Assembly (NCBI GenBank): GCA_029939545.1
Contig: JAOZSS010000152.1
Span: 1-5,942, forward strand
Direction: 5' to 3'
From: Kiritimatiellia bacterium
GTDB taxonomy: Bacteria > Verrucomicrobiota > Kiritimatiellia > UBA8416 > JABMPJ01
DNA length: 5,942 nucleotides
A program made the translations under genes and the position numbers. The notes beneath the pieces are model-generated. The model was not told the origin of the DNA. It ran no database searches and worked only from the letters and a program-made list of their open reading frames with translations. Positions 1 to 5,942 of this stretch are shown piece by piece; position 1 is the first letter of the stretch; the number at the start of each line of letters is the position of its first letter.

Positions 1-768
1 TCGCACCCGCTCGTCCCACACGCGCTCCTGGTTGTCTAGCCCACACGCCGCTACCGGCAGCGGGCCGACCTCGCGAATCACGGCTTTAGTTGTGACATAC
101 TGAAAGTGTGAACCGAACCCGAAAACGCTCATACCATCCCGACTCAATCGCATGTCGTCATATCCCGTGACATCCAGCGTGGGGGAGACACCATCGATAC
201 TTCTGGCGTGATCCTCAATGTACTCCGCCGGGATCAAGTCCCCCCTCTCAACAGATGTACGCGGCATGAGTGCTGCCACATCTCCATTCGCCTCCATCAA
301 CATGTTGTCCGCATCGTTCAGGGGGCGCCACGGGCGCCCGCACACCATGCCAACCCGTTCGAACGTGTTGATAGCTTTGATGCTCTCATCCAACCATCCG
401 GGCATGAACAGCACATCACTGTCTGTATAGGCCACATACTTTCCCGGGGCTGCACCGAACATCGCATTCAGGGCTGCAGCTTTGCCCATGTTGTCGGCGG
501 AGAGAAACAGGTATTGAATGGCCCCCTGCTCGTGCAGATCCAACAGGTAGCGCCGCACCTCATCACAACTCCCGTTGTCGAAAACCATAAGGTCAAAATC
601 GTCCCCCGAATTGTTCACCAAGCTGGTAAGACAAAGTCTGAGTGTAGCCAGACTCTCCTCCCAGTAGCCGACCAGCTCGGGAACATAGACCACGGTGGTC
701 AATGTCACATCCCTCGGGTCACCTTCTTTGGCAATTGTTTTTAGTGGATTTCTGCCACGGAGGACCAC
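1..768 (-). CDS. Family 2 (GT-A fold) glycosyltransferase, C-terminus cut by the window edge
   Basis: The frame is open for 256 codons from a GTG at 768 to the left edge, with no stop, so the C-terminus lies outside the window. After a basic N-terminal stretch of about 20 residues comes a first beta strand (LTTVVYV, residues 23-29). It is followed by FDNGS (63-67), where an Asp normally binds the nucleotide; NMGKAAALN (93-101); and YTDSD (114-118), the DxD-type metal and sugar-nucleotide site, followed by PGWLD (123-127). This order is that of GT2 inverting transferases. No membrane segment is visible, so it is probably a cytoplasmic or peripheral enzyme. It should add one sugar to the lipid-linked glycan; donor and acceptor cannot be read from the sequence. 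It lies 13 bases after the flippase stop in the same operon. It shows no motif of the known CMP-sialate transferases, so it is probably not the enzyme that uses the NeuA product. The GTG start is favoured by a well-spaced AAAGGA; a second GTG at 708 is possible. Confidence 0.88.
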   Translation of the reverse strand, partial: MVLRGRNPLKTIAKEGDPRDVTLTTVVYVPELVGYWEESLATLRLCLTSLVNNSGDDFDLMVFDNGSCDEVRRYLLDLHEQGAIQYLFLSADNMGKAAALNAMFGAAPGKYVAYTDSDVLFMPGWLDESIKAINTFERVGMVCGRPWRPLNDADNMLMEANGDVAALMPRTSVERGDLIPAEYIEDHARSIDGVSPTLDVTGYDDMRLSRDGMSVFGFGSHFQYVTTKAVIREVGPLPVAACGLDNQERVWDERVR

Positions 769-776
769 GGTTTGAT

Positions 777-782
777 TCCTTT
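777..782 (-). promoter_or_regulatory. Shine-Dalgarno site that fixes the GTG start of the glycosyltransferase
   Basis: On the minus strand the sequence AAAGGA begins with the last base of the flippase TGA and ends 8 bases before the GTG at 768. This is a near-ideal ribosome binding site. It supports the GTG at 768 over the in-frame GTG at 708, whose only purine run (AGGG) lies too close to it. Because the site touches the flippase stop codon, translation of the two genes may be coupled. Confidence 0.7.
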
Positions 783-2251
783 CATCGCGACGGGCCTGTA
801 TGACGCAAGCACTTGTTACGCCACTGACGATAGTACAGCCGTGCGTCACTGGCAAGACCGCCGATATTGCGCCAGAGAATGGCTCCTGCAAACAGGCCGA
901 TCAGCACAGCCTTTAGCCCTATATCCAGAGCGAGAGAACCGCTGTCAATGGTCGTCGAGAGCCAGAGGAGCCCAAGCATACCCCCATATACTACAGCCAG
1001 AAGCCCCCACTGAAATGGCATGGGGTAGTAGCGGCGAGAGAACCCTAGAGCAAGTGCGAAAGCACACGCGTAGGAGGCCAAGGTTGTCCATGCGGCAGCG
1101 ATCACTCCAAAATGCGGCACAAGAATGAGGTTCAGCACAACATTCGAGACGCCAGCCGTAAAGGTGATGACCGGAATGACCGATGTCTTCTTCTCAAACA
1201 TGATCGCGTTCACCGCAAAACCCTGCATGCTGCGCAAGACATAACAGCCGGCCAGAATAGGAACATACCGATGCGCCGCGTGATACTTCGGCGGTGCCAG
1301 AAGCGTGATAATCTCTTCTGCATATACCGATACACACAGGTAGAGAAGCGCCACCCCTACGGACCATTTCATAATAATCGAACGGTACTCGACCTGTGTC
1401 CGGACCTTGTCTTCCTGCGAAGCGCGCATGAACGCCGGACTGATAGCGGCATGGAACGAAGCCACGACCGTCTGTAGCAAGCGCGCCAGCCGCCCCGCAA
1501 GATCGTACAACCCAATCGCGGCAAGCGGCACATAAAAGGAAAGGATGTACTTGTCGGTGTACATAAAGAGGATGCCACCCAAGCTGTGTGGGATGATTGG
1601 CAGACTATAGCGCAAGGCGCCGCGTAAGATCGGCCATGAGAAACGTAGCCCCAGGTCCCCCCGCACCATAAACAGAAGGAACAGCGCGCGACACGCAGCA
1701 TTGCATGCTTGAGCCAACAACACGCCTCGTGCGCCCAACCCACGGTAGATCACAAAATAGACCGCAAACACCACCCCCAGGATGGCATAGCATATGCCGC
1801 CCAGCAGCAGGGTCAGCCCCCGCTCCCGTACCCGCAACAGCGCGTTGCAATAGTTCACAATCCCGTTGAAGAAGATCGTCACCAGCCCAAGCAAAACATA
1901 AGGCTTGTAGCTTAGAACCACATTCGGGAAAAGCAGGGCGGTCAGCGAAGGGCCGACAGCATGGAACATAAGAAGTATGGCCGCGTTGATTGCTATTATC
2001 GCGAATAGAATGGTGGAGAGATAAACCTTGATTGTCGGACCATCATGGTCGAAGAAGAGGCGGCTGATGCTGTTGGAGAGCTGCAAGCCCATGAAGGCTG
2101 CGAGTACCGCCGTCAGCGTCAGTACCAGCGAAACCAACCCGAAATCCTGCGGGTCGAGGAATCGGGTATATACAGGCAGCATGAAGAAGTTCACTACGTT
2201 GGGCAGTAAACTTGCCGCCATGTAGGCCGTTGTATTTCGAAGTACTTTCAC
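782..2251 (-). CDS. Wzx-type polysaccharide flippase (polysaccharide transporter of the MOP superfamily)
   Basis: A protein of about 489 residues made mostly of hydrophobic helices, roughly a dozen, spread along its length. That size and layout fit the polysaccharide transporter branch of the MATE/MOP superfamily, which flips undecaprenyl-linked oligosaccharides across the inner membrane. Family signatures are visible: near the N-terminus LPVYTRFL followed by DFG; in the middle RYSLPIIPHSLGG, then DKYIL and GLYDLAGRLA; in the second half VLNLILVPHFG followed by AAAWTTLASY. The C-terminus ends in a short basic tail. The start is uncertain. The GTG at 2251 leaves 16 bases after the dehydrogenase stop and gives a family-like N-terminus (VKVLRNTTAY). 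A TTG at 2290, directly after an in-frame TAG, would add 13 residues and overlap the dehydrogenase by 23 bases. Neither has a strong ribosome site. Its place behind the CMP-nonulosonate genes suggests the cargo contains that sugar, an inference. Confidence 0.9.
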   Translation of the reverse strand: MKVLRNTTAYMAASLLPNVVNFFMLPVYTRFLDPQDFGLVSLVLTLTAVLAAFMGLQLSNSISRLFFDHDGPTIKVYLSTILFAIIAINAAILLMFHAVGPSLTALLFPNVVLSYKPYVLLGLVTIFFNGIVNYCNALLRVRERGLTLLLGGICYAILGVVFAVYFVIYRGLGARGVLLAQACNAACRALFLLFMVRGDLGLRFSWPILRGALRYSLPIIPHSLGGILFMYTDKYILSFYVPLAAIGLYDLAGRLARLLQTVVASFHAAISPAFMRASQEDKVRTQVEYRSIIMKWSVGVALLYLCVSVYAEEIITLLAPPKYHAAHRYVPILAGCYVLRSMQGFAVNAIMFEKKTSVIPVITFTAGVSNVVLNLILVPHFGVIAAAWTTLASYACAFALALGFSRRYYPMPFQWGLLAVVYGGMLGLLWLSTTIDSGSLALDIGLKAVLIGLFAGAILWRNIGGLASDARLYYRQWRNKCLRHTGPSR

Positions 2252-2267
2252 GAGGCTTGTATGGTCG

Positions 2268-3209
2268 TCAACTCTGGCCGAACCGACCAACTATTGCTTC
2301 GGCCAGAAGCGCTTCGGCCTTGGGAATGGATTCGACTGTAGCACCGGCGATGTGTGGCGTTACAATGAGGTTGCGATGCTTCTGACAGTAGGTACGAAGC
2401 GGGGAGTCCCAGCGCTGCCCGGTCACCGGCTCAGCACACACAACGTCCAAGGCGGCACCTCCGAGTCGCCCCGACTGCAATGCGTCCAGCAGTGCCTCCT
2501 CATCCAGCAGTTCGCCGCGTGCAGTATTCACCAGCAATGCTCCCGGTCTGCACGCCTCAAAGAGCGCGGCCCCAAGAAGCCCCCGGGTCTCATCGGTGAG
2601 CACGGCGTGCACGCTGATGACGTCACAACATGCCGCGACCGCTTCGAGGGAAGACAACCGGTCGTATGCCTGTTCCTCTACGTAAGGGTCGAAATAGTGC
2701 ACCACCATATCCATGGCACTTACCATGCGGGCAAACTGACGGCCGGTTCGTCCAAGACCGATGATGCCGATATCTTTTCCGCTCAGCATGGTACCTGTGA
2801 AGGCATAGCGTTCCCAGCAACCCTCTTCCACGGACCGGCATGCCGGAACCGTCTTGCGGGCAAGTGCCAGCAGAAGTCCCAACGCATGCTCGGGGGTTGA
2901 GGTGATCCGCTCGAGTCCCGGCAAACCACCTAACGACAGCACCTCTATTCCACGTTGATCTGCCGCCCCGACATCGACGTGCGTTAACCCGGTGGTGGGT
3001 GTGGCAATAAATCTCAATGCGGAACAACGTTCGAGCAACGATGCCGTCCAGTGAACGCCCAGCCGTACGATGAGCCCGTCGACACCTTCCAGTTCCACGC
3101 GGGATGGCGGCAATGTCCCCGCAAAGAAGGTCACCCTATGTCCCGCCTTCTCCAGCAGCTGACGCGCATGGGGGGAGAATCCGCCCGGCTCTGTGACGAG
3201 GATATTCAT
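2268..3209 (-). CDS. D-isomer-specific 2-hydroxyacid dehydrogenase, NAD(P)-dependent
   Basis: A complete 313-residue protein of the D-2-hydroxyacid dehydrogenase family (phosphoglycerate, glycerate, lactate and formate dehydrogenases). Visible are the family segment TGLTHVDVGAADQRGI (73-88), TPEHALGLLLALAR (105-118), the Rossmann loop GLGRTG (151-156) with an Asp at 174 suited to NAD, and the catalytic triad: Arg231 in NTARGELLDE, Glu260 in LDVVCAEP and His286 in TPHIAGAT. All key residues are present, so it should be active. It has no C-terminal ACT or regulatory domain, so it is not a full-length regulated SerA; the length matches the short class. The family reduces 2-keto acids to D-2-hydroxy acids or the reverse; the substrate cannot be read here. 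Its ATG overlaps the TGA of neuA as ATGA, and a GGGGAG lies 12 bases upstream inside neuA, so it is probably translated with neuA. It may act on a nonulosonic acid, on a precursor, or make a D-hydroxyacid used to decorate the sugar; this is inference. Confidence 0.9.
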   Translation of the reverse strand: MNILVTEPGGFSPHARQLLEKAGHRVTFFAGTLPPSRVELEGVDGLIVRLGVHWTASLLERCSALRFIATPTTGLTHVDVGAADQRGIEVLSLGGLPGLERITSTPEHALGLLLALARKTVPACRSVEEGCWERYAFTGTMLSGKDIGIIGLGRTGRQFARMVSAMDMVVHYFDPYVEEQAYDRLSSLEAVAACCDVISVHAVLTDETRGLLGAALFEACRPGALLVNTARGELLDEEALLDALQSGRLGGAALDVVCAEPVTGQRWDSPLRTYCQKHRNLIVTPHIAGATVESIPKAEALLAEAIVGRFGQS

Positions 3210-3913
3210 GACGCCTGGGTGCTCCCCGCCAACAGATACTCGGCATACTGGAAATCCTCTTCGGTGTCTATGTTGACACTCCGTTCCTCCGGCATCAGGT
3301 AAGGCACCGTCTGGGGTGACACGAAAGAGCGGTCGCGCCTGAGGGTGTCGGTGCGCGTCAGGTAGATCGCGCCATTCCGATAGTAAACCGGCGGGAATTC
3401 CTGCCGGGGGGTGCCCACGGGGTAATTGAACATGGGCGTGACACGTGGCGGATCACAGTCTTGATCAAGGTCATACATGTAGTATGGATGCTGTGTTTCC
3501 TCCTGCGTGAAACTCACCACACTCTCAGCGCCGGTCTGCGTGGCCAGTCGAATGGCCCCGTCGATATCTTCTGCCGACCGGAAGGGTGCCGTCGGCTGCA
3601 ACAGAAGCACGTAGGTGTAGGTTGCTTCCAACTGGTCGAGCAGATGTAATACCGCATCTTGAACGCGTGCCGTATCGGAGGCCAATTCGGGTGGTCTAAG
3701 GAAGGGCACATCTGCCCCGAAGGCCCTGCAGACGTCGGAGATCTCTTCGCTGTCTGTGGAAACTACGGTACGCGTCAGCAACGCTGCTCTGGACGCCGCT
3801 TCGAGTGTATGGGCAATCAATGGCTTGCCGCCAAGCTCACGAATGTTTTTCCCCGGGACGCCTTTCGACCCCCCCCGCGCCGGCACCACACCCAGTACGC
3901 TCGGTGACTGCAT
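3206..3913 (-). CDS. neuA: CMP-nonulosonate (sialate-type) cytidylyltransferase
   Basis: A complete 235-residue enzyme, the usual length for single-domain CMP-sialate synthetases. It transfers CMP from CTP to the C2 hydroxyl of a nonulosonic acid, giving the donor used by transferases. The N-terminal nucleotide-binding signature PARGGSKGVPGKN (residues 11-23) is intact. It is followed by STDSEEI (52-58), LLQPTAPFR (104-112), RQEFPPVYYRNGAIYL (170-185) and NIDTEEDF (224-231), whose acidic residues belong to the metal site. The ATG at 3913 places the signature where the family has it and has a good ribosome site (GAGGGGA, spacer 10). The frame stays open upstream to 4159, but that part mirrors neuC and is not coding. 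It follows neuC by 28 bases and overlaps the dehydrogenase start by 4. Codons 13-15 contain eight consecutive G residues; a one-base slip there would stop translation early. Whether the substrate is Neu5Ac, legionaminic acid or another nonulosonate cannot be decided; the KdsB family is less likely. Confidence 0.92.
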   Translation of the reverse strand: MQSPSVLGVVPARGGSKGVPGKNIRELGGKPLIAHTLEAASRAALLTRTVVSTDSEEISDVCRAFGADVPFLRPPELASDTARVQDAVLHLLDQLEATYTYVLLLQPTAPFRSAEDIDGAIRLATQTGAESVVSFTQEETQHPYYMYDLDQDCDPPRVTPMFNYPVGTPRQEFPPVYYRNGAIYLTRTDTLRRDRSFVSPQTVPYLMPEERSVNIDTEEDFQYAEYLLAGSTQAS

Positions 3914-3923
3914 TAGACTTGCT

Positions 3924-3930
3924 TCCCCTC
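3924..3930 (-). promoter_or_regulatory. Shine-Dalgarno site of neuA
   Basis: On the minus strand GAGGGGA lies 10 bases before the ATG at 3913, in the 28-base gap after neuC. It is the strongest purine run near the possible starts of this frame and rules for 3913 over any codon further upstream, which would lie inside neuC. Confidence 0.6.
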
Positions 3931-3941
3931 TGCCCTGGCTC

Positions 3942-5105
3942 TCAGATATCTTTGATGTAGTGCAGCCGTTTCTGCACGTACAGTTCAACCTCTGCCAGCT
4001 TACCCGCGATCTGTCTGGCCGCCGTGCCGTTGCCGTAAAGCGTCGACGGCGCATACCGCCCCTTGGCTTCGTGATCACGGATGGCGTTGACAATGCTGGT
4101 GCGCTTGCATTCGACAGGGACAACGTTCTCGGCGACCTCGCGCCCCTCCTGTCGGTCACCCACCAGCACCACCGGCGTCCCCGAGAACGTTGTATCGCGA
4201 ATGAAGCTGCTGGAGTTTCCGATCGCGCACACGGTCTTCTTTAGAGCTTTCTGAAACACCTCCGGCTCGAGGTTCTTGATCAGGTGCAGCCACTCATTGT
4301 CCGGATGCTTCTCGCGATAGCGGCGCAGCGTCTTGCTAATGTTGTCCGCCCCCGCATCGATGTTCGGCCACAGCCAAACCGTCGGGTGCTTCAGCTCAGC
4401 CAACGCCGCAAGGATCTCGTCGGCTTGCTTCGTCTCAATGCCAAACTCGGTCGTCACGGGATGGAAAATCACCAGGTAGAATGGTTGGGATGAATCCAGA
4501 TGCGCCCCCACCCCATTACCCGTGAAAAGGTCAGCAGGTAGATCCGTATCCAGTGCCGCAATATAGTCGCCGACGGGACACCCAAAGCTGAATACTGTTT
4601 CCGGGTTCTCGCCCATGCGCACGACGTATTCCGCCGCTCGAGCCGTTGATGGGAAATGAAAATGTGAGAACTTCGTGATGGCATGCCTCGCACACTCGTC
4701 GATGCTACCGCTCACCTCTCCGCCCTGAATATGCGCAATGCAGATATTCTGATAGGCGGCGGCTATCACCGCACCCAGCGCCTCGTAGCGGTCGCCTATA
4801 ATCAGGGCTATGTCCGGTGCCAATCGCTGGAGTTCAGAGGCAAACTCTATCGTGGCAAACCCGATCGACTTGGCCATCGTGGTGGGGATCGAGCCCTCGA
4901 GTTCCATGTAGACGCGCCCGTCAATCCGGAAGCCGTCTTGCTCAACAATACGGGCCGCCAACCCGAAACGCTCGAGCAACATCGTGCCGGCGCAGACGGT
5001 CTGCAGCTCCAGATCAGGATGGGCCTCAATCGCGTGCATCACGGGCCACATGCGCCCGTAGTTGGCACGATCCACCAGTATGACGCATATCTTACGCTTA
5101 GTCAT
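3942..5105 (-). CDS. neuC: Hydrolysing UDP-N-acetylglucosamine-type 2-epimerase (NeuC/LegG family)
   Basis: A complete enzyme of 387 residues, the normal length for the family. Hydrolysing epimerases release UDP and invert C2, making ManNAc from UDP-GlcNAc (NeuC) or the 6-deoxy-diacetamido mannose from UDP-diacetylbacillosamine (LegG). The two-domain GT-B fold is shown by the N-terminal strand KICVILVDRANYGR (4-17), IIGDRYEALGAVIAA (102-116), HIQGGEVSGSIDE (125-137) with conserved acids Glu130 and Asp136, then HPVTTE (215-220), LWPNIDAGADNISK (245-258), GNSSSFIRD (296-304) and VVLVGDRQEGRE (312-323), which binds the UDP. SGSIDE with RHAITKFSHFHF favours the NeuC/LegG group over non-hydrolysing WecB. 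The start at 5105 has GGGA 8 bases upstream and overlaps the neuB stop by 8 bases; an ATG at 5114 would add three residues but has its purines too close. It makes the substrate for the neighbouring NeuB. NeuC and LegG cannot be told apart by eye. Confidence 0.92.
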   Translation of the reverse strand: MTKRKICVILVDRANYGRMWPVMHAIEAHPDLELQTVCAGTMLLERFGLAARIVEQDGFRIDGRVYMELEGSIPTTMAKSIGFATIEFASELQRLAPDIALIIGDRYEALGAVIAAAYQNICIAHIQGGEVSGSIDECARHAITKFSHFHFPSTARAAEYVVRMGENPETVFSFGCPVGDYIAALDTDLPADLFTGNGVGAHLDSSQPFYLVIFHPVTTEFGIETKQADEILAALAELKHPTVWLWPNIDAGADNISKTLRRYREKHPDNEWLHLIKNLEPEVFQKALKKTVCAIGNSSSFIRDTTFSGTPVVLVGDRQEGREVAENVVPVECKRTSIVNAIRDHEAKGRYAPSTLYGNGTAARQIAGKLAEVELYVQKRLHYIKDI

Positions 5106-5942
5106 CAATGTCATCCCGTCTCAGTTGTTGATCCCGCGATACCGCGTTGCGAAGTCTGCATCCGACCCACGCGTCTGTCTCGGCCGCCGGAATCCCTGTG
5201 CCCGGCTTCTTGAAGGCCAAGTCCTCGAGAGCAAGCGTGGTCCCCTCCTCCAGGTCTTTGGCTGCCACAATGCTCTTGGTGAACAGGGTCCGTAGATCCG
5301 ACAGTTCCTCGGCTTCCGCATTCTTGCTCACCTGGGCATTCAGTGCGGTCTCGAGAAACCGCATGTCCCGGATCAATCCGGCAAACTCCTCCACCGTCAG
5401 GGAAGCTGGGACGTCAGGGCCAAAGCACTGCCGACTGAATGTCACATGCACTTCCACAGCACATGCCCCCAGTACGCGGGCCGCAATCCCGGCTGCTGCC
5501 CGCCCGGAATGGCAGGAATAACCTACCGGAACACCATAGCGATCTCGGTATGCCGCAATCAAATTCAACCCCATGTGCTCGGGGGGACAGGGGTAACGGT
5601 TGGTACACTGGAAGACCACCAGGGGCACGCCGGATTCCTGCACGATGGCTACGGCCGCATCGACCTCTTCCATTGTGCTCATGCCGGTACTCAACAACAA
5701 AGGCAAACCCGTGGCGGCCATCTCCCGTAACAAGGGCGGATTATTCGTCTCTCCAGACGCCACTTTCCAAGCCGGCACCCCCACGCGCTCCAAGAGCCGC
5801 ATCGCTTCACCCGAGAAGGGTGAACTCAGAAACACCACTCCCGCATCGTCCGCATGCTGCTTCAGTTGACGCCATTGGGGCTCCGTAAAAGCGGTTCGCC
5901 GCCAGTAATCGCCCCGTGTGGCGTCTTGAGGGAAGACATTCA
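5098..5942 (-). CDS. neuB: N-acetylneuraminate/legionaminate synthase-type enzyme, N-terminus cut by the window edge
   Basis: The frame is open from the right edge (first whole codon at 5940) to a TAA at 5098-5100, giving 280 visible residues. NeuB enzymes have about 340-360, so some 60-80 N-terminal residues lie outside, including the first strand of the barrel. The enzyme condenses phosphoenolpyruvate with a ManNAc-type sugar in a TIM barrel. Counting from the first visible codon: KVASGETNN (59-67), LSTGM (83-87), CTNRYP (112-117), GYSCHSG (140-146) with metal ligand His144, EVHVTFSR (163-170) with His165, and GPDVPAS (174-180). The C-terminal SAF (antifreeze-like) domain spans about 222-280 and shows KDLEEG and KPGTGIP. 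EVHVTFSR followed by GPD marks the SpsE-like branch rather than the EKHFT form of E. coli NeuB. The motif usually read as S-D-H here reads S-C-H. The stop overlaps the start of neuC by 8 bases. A GTG at 5838 is open to misreading as the start but lies inside the barrel. Confidence 0.9.
   Translation of the reverse strand, partial: NVFPQDATRGDYWRRTAFTEPQWRQLKQHADDAGVVFLSSPFSGEAMRLLERVGVPAWKVASGETNNPPLLREMAATGLPLLLSTGMSTMEEVDAAVAIVQESGVPLVVFQCTNRYPCPPEHMGLNLIAAYRDRYGVPVGYSCHSGRAAAGIAARVLGACAVEVHVTFSRQCFGPDVPASLTVEEFAGLIRDMRFLETALNAQVSKNAEAEELSDLRTLFTKSIVAAKDLEEGTTLALEDLAFKKPGTGIPAAETDAWVGCRLRNAVSRDQQLRRDDIDD

Noticed and set aside
240..245. Shorter homopolymer runs of six (also at 5581-5586) as phase-variation sites
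   Set aside because: Runs of six C or G are expected in GC-rich coding DNA and are too short to suggest frequent slippage.
208..744. Plus-strand frame of 178 codons
   Set aside because: It lies opposite the glycosyltransferase, whose motifs (DNGS, DSD) are clear. Its own product has no recognisable fold and is rich in His, Gln and Arg, as expected of an antisense shadow.
2352..2900. Plus-strand frame of 182 codons
   Set aside because: It is antisense to the dehydrogenase, which carries all family motifs; its composition (many Cys, His, Gln, Arg) and lack of motifs mark it as a mirror frame.
2268..3209. Assignment as phosphoglycerate dehydrogenase (serA)
   Set aside because: The catalytic core fits many D-2-hydroxyacid dehydrogenases and there is no ACT domain or other serine-pathway gene nearby, so a serA label is not supported.
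3914..3941. Promoter or terminator between neuC and neuA
   Set aside because: The 28-base gap holds only a ribosome site; I see no hairpin with a T-run and no convincing -35/-10 pair.
3914..4159. N-terminal extension of the neuA frame by 82 residues
   Set aside because: This part overlaps the end of neuC in another frame, is very rich in Arg and Ser, and the family signature belongs close to the N-terminus; the ATG at 3913 has its own ribosome site.
4683..5213. Plus-strand frame of 176 codons spanning the neuC/neuB junction
   Set aside because: It runs opposite two well-supported genes and shows no domain or convincing ribosome site.
5098..5838. neuB starting at the GTG at 5838
   Set aside because: The frame stays open to the window edge, and the upstream residues (FTEPQWRQLKQHADDAG) continue the NeuB barrel. 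The gene is cut by the edge, not short.
5098..5942. Assignment as pseudaminate synthase (pseI)
   Set aside because: PseI and NeuB are close relatives, but the neighbour is a NeuC/LegG-type epimerase and not PseG, which favours the sialic/legionaminic type.

Overview
The window is a stretch of one operon on the minus strand, read from high to low coordinates. Six genes lie head to tail with almost no space between them: the C-terminal part of a NeuB-type nonulosonic acid synthase (cut by the right edge), a NeuC-type hydrolysing UDP-sugar 2-epimerase, a NeuA-type CMP-nonulosonate cytidylyltransferase, a D-2-hydroxyacid dehydrogenase, a Wzx-type polysaccharide flippase, and a family 2 glycosyltransferase (cut by the left edge). 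No gap exceeds 28 bases, several junctions overlap, and I see no terminator, internal promoter, tRNA, mobile element or CRISPR. The plus strand carries only mirror-image reading frames.

The three enzymes at the right form a pathway. NeuC removes UDP and epimerises C2 to give a free ManNAc-type sugar. NeuB condenses that sugar with phosphoenolpyruvate to give a nine-carbon 2-keto acid (sialic acid, or legionaminic acid if the sugar is the 6-deoxy-diacetamido form). NeuA activates the product with CTP. The flippase and the glycosyltransferase downstream point to the product being built into a lipid-linked oligosaccharide, then flipped across the inner membrane for an O-antigen, capsule or similar surface glycan. 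The dehydrogenase in the middle is the least expected member: its start codon overlaps the stop of neuA, so it is probably translated with it, yet the standard pathway has no step for it.

The organism cannot be named from this window. The DNA is moderately GC-rich, genes start with ATG and also GTG (possibly TTG), and Shine-Dalgarno sites are recognisable. The content suits a bacterium that makes a surface polysaccharide, more likely Gram-negative, but that is inference. The dehydrogenase fused into the operon's translation chain, a run of eight G residues at the start of neuA, and an altered metal-site motif in NeuB are the points that most deserve a second look.
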